Position numbers and translations under genes: made by a program. Positions 53,591-63,536 of a stretch of 64,000 nt of DNA are shown here, piece by piece. Under the pieces are notes generated by a model, which was not told the origin of the DNA, made no database searches, and saw only the letters and a list, made by a program, of their open reading frames with translations. The number at the start of each line of letters is the position of its first letter. The first letter of the stretch is position 1. This stretch comes from Petrocella atlantisensis. GTDB lineage: Bacteria > Bacillota > Clostridia > Lachnospirales > Vallitaleaceae. Location of the stretch: assembly GCF_900538275.1 (NCBI RefSeq), contig NZ_LR130778.1, positions 2,166,001 through 2,230,000 of the forward strand, written 5' to 3'.

Positions 53591-54439
53591 ATGAAGAAGG
53601 TTGTATTTTTTATTTTTTCAGTGATCTTTCTCTTTCTCATATCTGAAACAACAACATTGGCCTCATCGACAGTAGATGTGGATTCAAGTCAAGTTAATAA
53701 TGGTATAGTAAGGGTTAAATTTAATACAGGAACAACAAAAAAGGTGAAGCTGCTTATATCAAAAGGTGAGCAAAGGGTTCAATATAATCTGTCAAATAGT
53801 GAGGCTTATATCGGATTTCCGTTGCAACTCGGAGATGGCACTTATACCGTAGGAATTTATGAGAATACAACGGACAGCAAATACAGAGCAGTCCACACAA
53901 AAAGCTTTTATGTGACCATCACAGATGTGAAAAAAGTCTATTTAAACAGTGTTCAAGAAATCAGTTGGCGGCAAGACAGTCAAGCTGTTTTGCTTGCGGG
54001 AAGACTTCTACAAGAGGCAACCTTGAAAAAGCAACAAAGTCATAAAAATACGACGGTTCAATTATCAGAGCGAGAAAAGGTAAATGTGCTTTATAATTAT
54101 GTCGTCAACAATATATCTTATGACTATAATAAAATAAAAACCTTGAACTATAATTATTTACCCAATATAGATCAAACAATACTTGACAAATCCGGTATAT
54201 GTTATGATTATTCCGCTTTGCTAGGGGCTATGTTGAGAAGTCAAGGTATACCAACCAAAATGGCTAAGGGCTATACGACATGGACAAGTGTTTACCATGC
54301 TTGGAATGAAGTGTACTTGGCAAGTGAAAACCGATGGGTTGTCGTTGACGCTACATATGATGCTTATATGAAGAGAAACAATCAACTCTACGCGTTTGAA
54401 AAAGATACCACTGTGTATCAAAAAGTGAAAGAACTCTAG
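53591..54439 (+). CDS. Secreted transglutaminase-like protein under c-di-GMP riboswitch control
   Basis: A 282-residue exported protein: signal peptide (VVFFIFSVIFLFLISETTTLAS), an Ig-like beta domain (about 30-115), then a transglutaminase-core domain with all three catalytic residues, Cys in KSGICYDYSALL, His in VYHAWNEVY and Asp in VVVDATYD. Such domains act as peptidases, cross-linkers or acyltransferases; the substrate is unknown. AAAGGAG lies 8 bp before the ATG. Tandem c-di-GMP aptamers form its leader, pointing to a role in the sessile/motile switch or matrix formation. Confidence 0.9.
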   Translation: MKKVVFFIFSVIFLFLISETTTLASSTVDVDSSQVNNGIVRVKFNTGTTKKVKLLISKGEQRVQYNLSNSEAYIGFPLQLGDGTYTVGIYENTTDSKYRAVHTKSFYVTITDVKKVYLNSVQEISWRQDSQAVLLAGRLLQEATLKKQQSHKNTTVQLSEREKVNVLYNYVVNNISYDYNKIKTLNYNYLPNIDQTILDKSGICYDYSALLGAMLRSQGIPTKMAKGYTTWTSVYHAWNEVYLASENRWVVVDATYDAYMKRNNQLYAFEKDTTVYQKVKEL

Positions 54440-54491
54440 AACCAAAGCAATTCGCAGCGGTAATAGATTCTGATAAAAATTTTTGGCCCTA

Positions 54492-54532
54492 GCCTCTTAG
54501 TCAATCCCTCATGAACTAAGAGGCAATTTTTT
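54492..54532 (+). terminator. Terminator after the transglutaminase-like gene
   Basis: GCCTCTTAGT (54492-54501) pairs with ACTAAGAGGC (54515-54524), then AATTTTTTG. No gene is seen in 54440-54686. Confidence 0.85.
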
Positions 54533-54686
54533 GTCCTTTTTTAAAGTGGGTCTTTATGGGATCACTTCCAAGGTTGTTTTTACCGTTTTTATAAAGTATA
54601 ATGAAGTCAAAGTATATAGGAAAATTCATGATGTCTTAGCCGCTAGGTTAAGGCCTTTTGTGCGGTTCTAGAAAGTAAGGTTATGT

Positions 54687-57600
54687 ATGAATATATTGAA
54701 TCAGCCTTTGGAAAAGCTGGAAGCTTTTCATATAGCAAAAGAAAAACTTAAATATAAAGAAACACCTATTGCCATCTATGGCGCCATTGATTCTCAAAAG
54801 TGTCACTTGGTATCAGCACTATCCGACCATCCCCAGAAGCTGATCATTACTTATAATGACGTTAGAGCCAGGGAAATTTATGAAGATATGATGTTTTTTC
54901 AGGAGGATGTCTATATTTATCCCTCAAAAGACATTATTTTTTATAGTGCAGATGTACATAGTAATGATATTGTTAAGGAACGAATGCGTCTTTTTAAACA
55001 ATTGATTGAACAACAAAAAGCAGTTGTAGTTATGTCAGCAGATGCATTGGTTGATACCCTTATGCCTTTAGATAGCATAAGGGAAAGTATCATTTTCTGT
55101 AAACAAGGTGAAGTGCTAGAGATGACGGGCCTTGGCAAGCGCCTGATTTATATGGGGTACAAAAGAACAGAGCAAGTAGAAAGCCGAGGTCAATTTACCA
55201 TCCGTGGCGGCATTATTGACATCTTCCCTTTGACGGAGACTGAAATGGTGCGTATTGAACTATGGGGTGACGAGATTGACTCTATACGACAGGTCAATAT
55301 GGAGACTCAAAGATCAACAATTGCTTTGGAAGAAGTGGCAATCTATCCTGCTAGAGAAGTTGTGGTATCCGATGCTTCAATACATAGAGCTGAAAAAGCC
55401 GTTCAAAAGGATTATGATAAGACAAAAAAATATTTTTTAAAAGGCGATCCCCAGTATTTAGAACGATTGGAGCGTAGCTTTGATGATTTGATACATAAAA
55501 TAAAAGGAGAAGGCAACTTTAATGGTATAGAAGGAAATTTACTTTATTATGAAGACGCGGTCGCTTCTATATTAGATTATTTCCAAGAGCCTGTTATATA
55601 TTTAGATGAGCCCCAAAGGATCAAGGAAAGACTGACCAATCTTTTTTCGGAATTTAATGAAAGTATGCGTAGCCGCTATGAAAAAGGATATCTATTAAAA
55701 GACCAAGTGGATGTACTTTTTAAAGAAGGACAGATTATTAAGAAAATTGAAAACCATGCGGTGGTGAGTCTTAGTACTTTAAATCATAAGGATGCCCTTG
55801 TTCATAATACCTCAAAGATAGAGATGCTGGTACGATCGGTTAATCCCTATCATGGTAGTTTTGAGCTTATGATTAAGGATATAAAAAGCTGGGCTGAAAA
55901 TCATTATAAGATTCTCTTGCTGTGCGCCTCAAAAACCAGAGCCACCCATATGGTGGAATTATTAAAAGAACAAGATATTAAAGCTTATACCCTTTATAAC
56001 ACTGAAATGGGTCTTACAAGTGGTTCTGTTGCTGTGTCCTATGGTTCCATGCATAAAGGCTTTGAATACCCTCATATTCAGCTTGTGGTGCTAACGGAAA
56101 CCGAATTGGTAGGAAAAAAACAACACAAACGACCTAAGAAGTTCAAAGGCGGAAAAAAACTAAGTCATTTTAATGAATTAAAACAAGGGGACTATGTGGT
56201 ACATGAGAATCATGGTGTCGGCGTTTTCAAAGGGATAGAAAAAATTGAAGTAGATGGTATCGGAAAAGATTTCATTAAGATTTCTTATAAAGATGATGGC
56301 AATCTATATATTGCCACAACACAGTTGGATGCTATTCAAAAATACATTGGTGCAGAAGGTAAAAAGCCTAAGTTGAATAAGCTTGGTACCGGTGAATGGA
56401 AAGCGACAAAGGAAAGGGTCAAAGGTGCCGTAGAAGAGATTGCCAAAGATCTCGTAGCCCTATATGCGAAAAGGGAAATGGCAAAAGGCTATCGGTATGA
56501 TAAGGACACAGTATGGCAAAATGAATTTGAAGAGATGTTTCCATATGAGGAAACAGATGATCAGCTTACGGCTATTGAAGACACAAAAAGGGATATGGAG
56601 AGTTCTAGAATTATGGATCGCCTAATTTGTGGTGATGTCGGTTATGGTAAAACTGAGGTGGCCATTAGAGCTGCTTTTAAAGCGATACAAGAAAATAAGC
56701 AAGTTGCCTATTTGGTGCCCACCACTATTTTGGCACAACAGCAATATAATAATTTCGTACAAAGAATGAAAGATTTTCCGGTTAAAGTGGAAATGCTTTC
56801 CAGATTTAGAACCGCAAAAGAACAGAAAAAAATCATTGAGGGACTTAGACGAGGTTTAATTGATGTGGTTATCGGTACCCATAGACTTGTTTCCAAGGAT
56901 GTCGTTTTTAAAGATTTGGGGTTGTTGATTGTAGATGAGGAACAGCGTTTCGGTGTTAAACATAAAGAAGCAATCAAATCCATGAAAGAGACGGTAGACG
57001 TACTAACACTGACAGCAACACCCATCCCTAGAACCCTTCATATGAGTTTGATTGGCATCAGAGATATGAGCGTTCTTGAAGATCCACCGGAAGAACGTCA
57101 CCCTATTCAAACCTATGTTTTGGAACATAATGAAGCCCTTATAAAGGATGCTATATATAGAGAATTGGCTAGAGGCGGGCAGGTTTATTATGTCTATAAT
57201 CGGGTAAAAGAGATTGACGAAGTTGCCAATCAGATAGCCAAGGAGGTCCCTGAAGCCAGTGTGGCTTATGCCCATGGACAAATGAGTGAAAGAGAACTTG
57301 AAAATATCATGTTTGATTTTATTAATGGCAACATCGATGTCTTAGTGGCCACCACCATTATTGAAACAGGACTTGATATATCAAACGTTAATACTATGAT
57401 TATACATAATGCAGATCGAATGGGCTTATCTCAGCTTTATCAGCTAAGAGGGAGGGTCGGAAGGTCCAATCGCGTGGCTTATGCGTATCTCATGTACAAA
57501 CGAGATAAAGTGCTTAAGGAAATAGCAGAAAAAAGACTGGAAGCCATACGTGAGTTTACTGAATTCGGTGCCGGTTTCAAGATTGCCATGCGAGATTTGG

Positions 57601-58187
57601 AAATAAGAGGGGCAGGAAACCTGCTTGGCGCTAAACAACATGGTCATATGGATGCTGTAGGGTACGATCTTTACTGTAAACTTTTAGAAAAAGAAGTCCG
57701 AAAACTAAAAAATGACCTAGATACCGAAGAAAGTTTTGAGACGCTTATAGATATCAATGTGGACGCCTATATACCTGTCACTTATATCAAGGACGAGGTT
57801 AGGAAAATAGAAGCCTATAAAAAAATTGCAACCATAGAATCGGAAGCAGACTACCTCGATATACAAGATGAACTCATGGACCGTTTTGGTGAATTGCCGA
57901 AGCCGGTTATGAATTTACTGGAGATTGGCTATATCAAGGGATTGGCTCATGATATTGGAATTTTGGCGATTATGGATAAAGGCGACACATGTGTCTTTGA
58001 GATTAAAAAAGATGCAAAAATTAATCCGTCAGGTATACCGGATTTGATTAAGTCTTATGGGCGCTCATTAAAATTTGCCATAGTAGACCAACCCTATTTT
58101 GAACTTAAGATGCCGGGAGAAGGTAAAAAGGAAGTTTTCAGACATATTAAGACTTTGTTACAAGCTCTAAAGGGTTTGAAGGTTTAA
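54687..58187 (+). CDS. mfd: Transcription-repair coupling factor
   Basis: SF2 translocase that removes stalled RNA polymerase and recruits UvrA. UvrB-like N-terminal domains (RGGIIDIFPLTE), the RNA-polymerase-interaction domain (GDYVVHENHGVGVFKGIE) and the RecG-like helicase motor with Walker A (GDVGYGKTEVAIRA), VDEEQRFG, TATPIPRTLHMSL and QLRGRVGRSNR are followed by the C-terminal TRCF domain. 1166 aa is full length. The last 40 codons are included in the IS-generated 138-bp duplication, yet the gene is intact because the left copy is complete. Confidence 0.96.
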   Translation: MNILNQPLEKLEAFHIAKEKLKYKETPIAIYGAIDSQKCHLVSALSDHPQKLIITYNDVRAREIYEDMMFFQEDVYIYPSKDIIFYSADVHSNDIVKERMRLFKQLIEQQKAVVVMSADALVDTLMPLDSIRESIIFCKQGEVLEMTGLGKRLIYMGYKRTEQVESRGQFTIRGGIIDIFPLTETEMVRIELWGDEIDSIRQVNMETQRSTIALEEVAIYPAREVVVSDASIHRAEKAVQKDYDKTKKYFLKGDPQYLERLERSFDDLIHKIKGEGNFNGIEGNLLYYEDAVASILDYFQEPVIYLDEPQRIKERLTNLFSEFNESMRSRYEKGYLLKDQVDVLFKEGQIIKKIENHAVVSLSTLNHKDALVHNTSKIEMLVRSVNPYHGSFELMIKDIKSWAENHYKILLLCASKTRATHMVELLKEQDIKAYTLYNTEMGLTSGSVAVSYGSMHKGFEYPHIQLVVLTETELVGKKQHKRPKKFKGGKKLSHFNELKQGDYVVHENHGVGVFKGIEKIEVDGIGKDFIKISYKDDGNLYIATTQLDAIQKYIGAEGKKPKLNKLGTGEWKATKERVKGAVEEIAKDLVALYAKREMAKGYRYDKDTVWQNEFEEMFPYEETDDQLTAIEDTKRDMESSRIMDRLICGDVGYGKTEVAIRAAFKAIQENKQVAYLVPTTILAQQQYNNFVQRMKDFPVKVEMLSRFRTAKEQKKIIEGLRRGLIDVVIGTHRLVSKDVVFKDLGLLIVDEEQRFGVKHKEAIKSMKETVDVLTLTATPIPRTLHMSLIGIRDMSVLEDPPEERHPIQTYVLEHNEALIKDAIYRELARGGQVYYVYNRVKEIDEVANQIAKEVPEASVAYAHGQMSERELENIMFDFINGNIDVLVATTIIETGLDISNVNTMIIHNADRMGLSQLYQLRGRVGRSNRVAYAYLMYKRDKVLKEIAEKRLEAIREFTEFGAGFKIAMRDLEIRGAGNLLGAKQHGHMDAVGYDLYCKLLEKEVRKLKNDLDTEESFETLIDINVDAYIPVTYIKDEVRKIEAYKKIATIESEADYLDIQDELMDRFGELPKPVMNLLEIGYIKGLAHDIGILAIMDKGDTCVFEIKKDAKINPSGIPDLIKSYGRSLKFAIVDQPYFELKMPGEGKKEVFRHIKTLLQALKGLKV

Positions 58188-58204
58188 CTCTAGTAGCATA
58201 TAAT
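58067..58204 (+). repeat. 138-bp target-site duplication, left copy (IS copy B)
   Basis: Begins ATTAAAATTTGCC and ends GCATATAAT. It comprises the mfd 3' end plus 17 bp beyond its stop and is repeated at 60174-60311. Confidence 0.9.
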
Positions 58205-60173
58205 CCTGTCTTTGACAGTTGTGAAACAGAAAAAGCTTGAAATCCCTTATAAATAGGGGCTTCAAGCTTTTTATATGTCATTAATTTTTGCGTACTTTTT
58301 TTTTACTTTTTAGTCTTTTTGTATATATTTTTCATTTCTTTGTCGCTGACAATCTGATAGTCTGTTCTAAATCCATAGGTATCATGTAGTGCATCTGTAA
58401 AATCAGTACGTGTATAGGTCGGAATAAAACCCTGTCCAGGAACGCAATAGAAGTTCATATCCTTTAACTGGCCGACGATTTCGTTCGTTGTAAACTGGTT
58501 GTCTAGGTCTTTCTCCAGATATCTATATAAAACAAGTGCTAGAAAACAGGTTGTAAAATGCGCTTTTATACGGTCGTCTCTTTGAAGATAAACAGGCCTT
58601 GCTTTAAACTCGCTCTTCATAATTCTAAAACATTCTTCAACTTCCCAACGTCGGTGGTTAATTCTAGCTATTTCAGAAGCATCTTCGTCAAGGTTAGTAC
58701 ATACTGCATAGAAGCCGTCATAGATACTTTCCTCAGCAACAGTATTTGAATTAAGATGGTAAAGTGTCTCTTCTGCAACTTCACCATCACTTGTAACATT
58801 GGTGGAAGCGATAAATCGTTTATAATCATTTTGTCTTTTCTTACCTATACTTTTTGGGTTAGTGCTAATGAGTTTTGTGGCACGTTCAAGTTGTTTGTTT
58901 CTGATCTGACGTTGATAATAACGGTATTTAAGAGAAAAGGTGACAATCAGTTTTTGCTCAAGATCATTCTCTTTAATCCATCTCTCTTTATAAAAGGTCA
59001 TATTCTTATATTGCTCACAAAGACTTTCATTTTCATCAAACAGGTTTAAATCAAAGGTTTCTTTGGAATCATTGTGCCTCCATCCAGTTGGTTCTAAAGC
59101 CCACTCTTTTAAAAACTGCTTAAGTTTTTTGATGGATTGAGTTGTAATAAAAGAACGTCCATTTATATTATTAAACTTCCTATTTGCATTTGAAGATAAG
59201 CCGGCATCAGTACATACAACAAACTTGGATAGTTTGAAGTCTTCGATAATTTGCTTTTCTAAAGGCTTTAGAGTCACCTGCTCATTGGTATTGCCACTGT
59301 GAATGTTAAAAGCGAGAGGAATACCATCTCCATCCATAAACAAGCCCATTTCTACAATAGGGTTAGGACGGTTTTCTTTGGAGGGTCCATATTGTTTAAG
59401 GCCATCTTCTTGTTCAATCTCAAAAAAGTAGTTGGTACAGTCATAATAAAGAATTCGATCATTACGTTTAGAAACTGCTAGACTGTTTTTGTAAAGCTGT
59501 GATTGTATGAAATCGGATTCCTTAGCGACAACTTCTAAAGACCTGTAAATGTTCTGTAATTCAAAGTTTGGCTGTTCGAGAAGACGTTTAGAAGATTCAA
59601 AGGTGCAAAGCTTGGAAGAAGGAAAAAGAATTCTTCCGTAAATCAAACGAGAGAGAATACCGTTAAGGTCATAGGTGAACTTGTGCCTTGAAGAAATATC
59701 GTTACAAATCTTATGAAGCCCTAACTGGTAATAAATCTGTTGAAGAAAAAGATAGCCACCGTTGTAGGAACGTTGAATCTCTTTATCAATAAGCGTGGAT
59801 TGCCTAAGCTTGATAATAACCTCACGTTTTGTTCTTTTTCTTGGCGATTAAGATCTTCGATATACTTTTTGGCCCACTCTATGGGATTAGCACCATTTAG
59901 CTTTTTTCTAAATCAGAATATCTGCCAAGTTTTTCGACGGTTCTAGTTTTTGTTTTCCATCAACATAAATAGTTTCTATGACATATAATAATTGAACATT
60001 TTAGAATTTACAACTTTCAGCCTCATAACAACACCTCCTAATACCCTATATTATATCATAGAACGTAGTAGAACGTAAATGAAAAGAGTAGAATTTGACA
60101 AAAAAATAAGCCTAAATAGGCTTGTTATAAGGTTTTCGCTGTTTTAGTTACTTCGGCAAGTGTCAAAGACCCG
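58205..60173 (-). mobile_element. IS1634-type (IS4 superfamily) insertion sequence, copy B
   Basis: 1969 bp, inverted relative to copy A, ends CCTGTCTTTGACAG and CGGGTCTTTGACAC. It has the same internal terminators as copy A. It is flanked by a 138-bp direct repeat. I noticed only one base substitution against copy A, plus six single-base homopolymer indels, so the two insertions are recent. Confidence 0.9.
58303..60024 (-). pseudogene. IS1634-type transposase, copy B (C-terminal 447 aa intact)
   Basis: The frame 59646-58303 is open (447 aa) and holds the DDE-type catalytic core (YDCTNYFFEIEQEDG, VVCTDAGLSS, RRWEVEECFRIMKSE). The upstream part starts at the ATG near 60024 (MRLKVVNSK) but is shifted in frame by short A-run deletions, two of them shared with copy A (TCTAAAATGTTC and CAAAAACTAG, each needing one more A) and one private (ACAAAACG near 59827). 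Restoring these gives about 560 aa, the family's usual size. It may be active if these are sequencing errors. Confidence 0.85.
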
Positions 60174-60311
60174 ATTAAAATTTGCCATAGTAGACCAACC
60201 CTATTTTGAACTTAAGATGCCGGGAGAAGGTAAAAAGGAAGTTTTCAGACATATTAAGACTTTGTTACAAGCTCTAAAGGGTTTGAAGGTTTAACTCTAG
60301 TAGCATATAAT
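60174..60311 (+). repeat. 138-bp target-site duplication, right copy, with orphan mfd 3' fragment
   Basis: Carries the last codons of mfd (KFAIVDQPYFELKMPGEG... to the stop) without a start. It is non-functional as a gene and lies 120 bp upstream of the prsA-like gene. Confidence 0.9.
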
Positions 60312-60360
60312 GAGTATGAAGAACTATATAGAAAATGAGTTATGAGAGGTTAGCCCCAAT

Positions 60361-60400
60361 AGGTCTAAGGTGTCAAAACTATATAGTTGAACTTTTACCC
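60361..60400 (+). repeat. Structured repeat family B, truncated copy B5
   Basis: AGGTCTAAGGTGTCAAAACT, then the palindrome AACTATATAGTT, then GAACTTTTACCC. The inner domain is missing. It ends 34 bp before the next gene. Confidence 0.55.
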
Positions 60401-60433
60401 TCATGTTGTTTAGTAATATAGAAATGGAGCTGT

Positions 60434-61543
60434 TTGGCATTGGTTTTAATAAAAAAGATAATACCATCGTTAATTTGTCTGCTCATAGTGACCTTAGTCG
60501 TAATCGGTTGCAGCTCAAATAAAACTAATCCAAACACTTGGCTTAGTGTAGGTAATGCAGAAGTAGGTGAAGCAGAGGTTATGGTGTATCTGTTTCAGAC
60601 TTATAATGATTTTTTAGCCTTTGGTGGCGAAGATGTTTGGGATATCAAGGATTTTAGCGGTGGAAAATCAGCCGATGAAGTGGCTAAACAAGGCGCTCTT
60701 GATAACCTTATTAAAGTGAAAGTTCTAAATCAAAAAGCTAAGGAACAGGGCATCATGACTTTATCAGAAAGTGAAGTCAATCTGCTGGAACAGGAAGCAA
60801 AAAATTATTATGATAGTCTACCTGAAAACTTTAAAACAAATCATGGGATTTCATTAGAAACAATATATGATGTCATTGAAGATAATTATAGGGCTAAAGG
60901 CTTGGAGAATCAAACCATAGAAAGCTATGAACTGGATCCTGGAGATGTTGAAGAAAAAGTTAGAGAAAATACGGAATATGTTAAGTTGAAAAGTGAAAAA
61001 GCAATCGATATTCTAACTTCTTACTATGTTCAGCATATCGTTGTCTATACCCATGAAAAGAACAGTGATGAGGTATGGGTAACCTTGGATGAAGAGAAAA
61101 TAATACAAGCCCGGAGTAAGATTGAGGCTGCCTATGAAGCGGCAAATCAAGGTATACCTTTTGAAGACGTTCTAACAGAATACTCAGAAGATCCTTTAAG
61201 TGGTGCAGAGGATTTGGGCATCATGCTATCCAAATTTCAATTACCGGAAGACTTTATTGTTCACCTTCAAGAGGTCGATAAAGGCGAGATGACACCAATC
61301 ATTGAAGGCGAATATGGTTTTCATATTTTTAAGTTGCTTTTTGTAGAGACACCGGATAAAGACACCATAGGAGAATATAACACTCAATTTGATGTGTGGG
61401 AAAAGTCTCTTTACGAAGAAGCACGAGCGAATTTATACAAAGAAGCTTTTGACACTATATACAGTAAATGGCTTCAAGGTGTAGCGATAGAACTAGGACC
61501 AAAATGGTTAGAACTTGACTTTTTAGAAGCCATAAAGAATTAA
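60434..61543 (+). CDS. PrsA/SurA-like foldase lipoprotein (peptidyl-prolyl isomerase)
   Basis: Extracytoplasmic folding factor. The signal peptide with lipobox (VTLVVIGCSSN) is followed by a SurA-like N-terminal helical domain (about 45-190) and a parvulin-type PPIC domain (QHIVVYTHEK, FEDVLTEYSEDPLSGAEDLG, GEYGFHIFKLL). It starts with TTG 60434, five bases after GGAG; TTG 60440 is an alternative. B. subtilis has no prsA at this point of the block, so this is a lineage-specific insertion. Its upstream region was rearranged by IS copy B. Confidence 0.85.
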   Translation: MALVLIKKIIPSLICLLIVTLVVIGCSSNKTNPNTWLSVGNAEVGEAEVMVYLFQTYNDFLAFGGEDVWDIKDFSGGKSADEVAKQGALDNLIKVKVLNQKAKEQGIMTLSESEVNLLEQEAKNYYDSLPENFKTNHGISLETIYDVIEDNYRAKGLENQTIESYELDPGDVEEKVRENTEYVKLKSEKAIDILTSYYVQHIVVYTHEKNSDEVWVTLDEEKIIQARSKIEAAYEAANQGIPFEDVLTEYSEDPLSGAEDLGIMLSKFQLPEDFIVHLQEVDKGEMTPIIEGEYGFHIFKLLFVETPDKDTIGEYNTQFDVWEKSLYEEARANLYKEAFDTIYSKWLQGVAIELGPKWLELDFLEAIKN

Positions 61544-61593
61544 TTCCAAGGCCTCTATATCTGTAAAACAGACAGGTTGGCGAAAGGATAATT

Positions 61594-62394
61594 ATGATAA
61601 ATATTGTAAAAAAAGGTGATACATATTCCTTTGAGGACTTACTTGAAGTTATGACCATACTGAGAAGTGAAGAAGGTTGTCCTTGGGACAGGGAACAGGA
61701 CCATGTATCTATAAAAAATGCGGTTATCGAAGAAGCCTATGAATTGGTAGAAGCCATCAATAAGAATGATCTTTCTAATCTTAAAGAAGAACTTGGAGAC
61801 TTGTTGTTACAAGTTGTTTTTCATAGCCAAATAGGTAAGGAAGCTGAGACATTTACGATTGATGAAGTGGTAGATGGTATAGTTCAGAAATTATTACGTC
61901 GACACCCTCATGTATTTGACACCGTTTTGGCAGAAGATAGTGAAACTGTCTTGGACCAGTGGGATAAGATTAAATTAGAGGAGAAATCGATTACAACGGT
62001 TACACAAGATCTAAGGCAAGTTCCTAAGGTCTTACCCGCTTTAATCAAAGCAGGAAAAGTTCAGAAGAAAGTGGGTAAAATCGGATTTGATTTTCCGGAT
62101 TTTCATTCGGCATTTGGAAAATTGACGGAAGAGGCCCAAGAACTGATGGAAGCCTATGAAAATAAGGATTTGAAGGCAATTGAAGAAGAATTAGGGGATT
62201 TACTGTTCTCAGTGGTTAATATTTCAAGATTTTTGGGATTAAATCCCGAAAATGCCTTGACAAATGCCTTGGAAAAGTTTATAAATAGATTTGAGGGCAT
62301 TGAGAACCTTGCTGTATCAAGAGGTCAGGATATCAGACAAATGGATTTAACACAAATGGATGCACTCTGGAGTGAAGTTAAAAAAGACGAATAG
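61594..62394 (+). CDS. mazG: Nucleoside triphosphate pyrophosphohydrolase MazG
   Basis: House-cleaning enzyme that hydrolyses (d)NTPs to monophosphates and pyrophosphate. Two MazG domains: the first has EEGCPWDREQDHVSIKNAVIEEAYE and EELGDLLLQVVFH, the second EEAQELMEAYENKD and EEELGDLLFSVVNISRF, with the acidic metal ligands conserved. 266 aa, so without the N-terminal methyltransferase-like part of B. subtilis YabN. AAAGGAT precedes the ATG. Confidence 0.93.
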   Translation: MINIVKKGDTYSFEDLLEVMTILRSEEGCPWDREQDHVSIKNAVIEEAYELVEAINKNDLSNLKEELGDLLLQVVFHSQIGKEAETFTIDEVVDGIVQKLLRRHPHVFDTVLAEDSETVLDQWDKIKLEEKSITTVTQDLRQVPKVLPALIKAGKVQKKVGKIGFDFPDFHSAFGKLTEEAQELMEAYENKDLKAIEEELGDLLFSVVNISRFLGLNPENALTNALEKFINRFEGIENLAVSRGQDIRQMDLTQMDALWSEVKKDE

Positions 62395-62478
62395 TCGCTT
62401 AGCGATTATTATATAGCCAAATAATATGGCGCAAAAGTTGTTTAATAATTCAATAAAAATGTAGAGGAGGAGTTATTT

Positions 62479-62754
62479 ATGAACAAATCTGAATTAGTAG
62501 CTGCAATGGCAGAAAAAACTGAGTTAAGCAAGAAAGATGCTGAAAAAGCATTAAAAGCATTGGTGGATGTCATCACTGAAGAATTAGCAAAAGGTGAAAA
62601 AATTCAATTGGTTGGGTTTGGTACATTCGATATTGCAGAAAGAGCTGCAAGAGAAGGTAGAAATCCTCAAACTGGCGATGCAATGAAGATACCAGCATCA
62701 AAAGCACCAAGATTCAAAGCTGGAAAAGCATTAAAAGACGCAGTAAACGTATAA
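62479..62754 (+). CDS. HU-family DNA-binding protein
   Basis: Histone-like nucleoid protein, 91 aa: [40 protein letters not shown] and the C-terminal [14 protein letters not shown]. It bends DNA as a dimer. GAGGAGG precedes the ATG. A clear terminator follows, as is usual for an abundant protein. Confidence 0.95.
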   Translation: MNKSELVAAMAEKTELSKKDAEKALKALVDVITEELAKGEKIQLVGFGTFDIAERAAREGRNPQTGDAMKIPASKAPRFKAGKALKDAVNV

Positions 62755-62778
62755 TACCATCTAAATAGTACAATGCTG

Positions 62779-62807
62779 AAAATCTACACTGTCGGTGTAG
62801 ATTTTTT
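62779..62807 (+). terminator. Terminator of the HU gene
   Basis: AAAATCTACAC (62779-62789) pairs with GTGTAGATTTT (62795 onward), followed by a T-run. Confidence 0.88.
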
Positions 62808-62865
62808 GTCATTCTGCCCTTGAGATTCAAAAGGTATATGGATATAATGAGGAGTGAAGATTATT

Positions 62866-63111
62866 ATGAGATTAGATAAATTCTTAAAAGTATCAAGAAT
62901 TATTAAAAGAAGAACGGTGGCCAATGAAGCATGTGATGCAGGTCGTGTCATGATTAACAATAGAGTTGCCAAAGCATCAACTCAAGTCAGTGAAGGCGAT
63001 ATTATTGAAATCACCTTTGGAAACAAAACTGTAAAGGCAATAATTCTAGATGTTAAAGAGACCAGCAAAAAGGATGAAGCCAAGGAAATGTTCGAATACC
63101 TGAGCGATTAG
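62866..63111 (+). CDS. rqcP: RNA-binding S4-domain protein RqcP (YabO)
   Basis: Small S4 protein that works with RqcH in C-terminal alanine tailing of stalled nascent chains. MRLDKFLKVSRIIKRRTVANE is the typical N-terminus, so ATG 62866 is chosen over GTG 62854. AGRVMINNRVAKAS and GDIIEI complete the S4 motif. 81 aa. Position between mazG/HU and divIC matches the conserved Firmicute order. Confidence 0.92.
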   Translation: MRLDKFLKVSRIIKRRTVANEACDAGRVMINNRVAKASTQVSEGDIIEITFGNKTVKAIILDVKETSKKDEAKEMFEYLSD

Positions 63112-63135
63112 CTATGTGTTAAGAAGGGTGATTGG

Positions 63136-63432
63136 ATGAAACGTAAGAAAGAAAGTAAGAAAAAGGCTATGATTTTTATTATTTTTGTTTTGATGCTATT
63201 TATTGGCGTTGGCATTGTACAAATATCGAGAGCCTATACAGATAATAAGGAAAGAGAAGCCGAAGTTGTGGTTCTTATGGAAATGATAAAAGAAGAACAA
63301 CTTGAGCAACTAGAACTGCTTAAAGTCAAAGAAGAAATGAAAACCAGAGCCTTTATTGAAAAAACAGCAAGAAGTAAGTTTGGGTTAATTTATCCGGATG
63401 AGACATTAATTGATATAGCTGAAAAAGAATGA
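63136..63432 (+). CDS. divIC: Septum formation initiator, DivIC/FtsB family
   Basis: Division protein: short basic cytoplasmic N-terminus, one TM helix (AMIFIIFVLMLFIGVGIVQI), then a coiled coil (EREAEVVVLMEMIKEEQLEQLELLK) and the terminal ARSKFGLIYPDE motif. 98 aa. It lies 24 bp after rqcP. yabP and yabQ, which separate these genes in sporulating bacilli, are missing. Confidence 0.9.
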   Translation: MKRKKESKKKAMIFIIFVLMLFIGVGIVQISRAYTDNKEREAEVVVLMEMIKEEQLEQLELLKVKEEMKTRAFIEKTARSKFGLIYPDETLIDIAEKE

Positions 63433-63536
63433 GAGATTAAGGTTGTCCTTTGGATGGCCTTTTCTATCATTCTCAAGACATCGTCAGTGGGTGTCTTGTG
63501 CTATTGGTTCGGTATTTTAAAAAAGTGAGCGATGAC

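Noticed and set aside
60174-60295. A short gene encoding the Mfd C-terminus
   Set aside because: It is the duplicated 3' end of mfd created by IS insertion and has no start or ribosome binding site.
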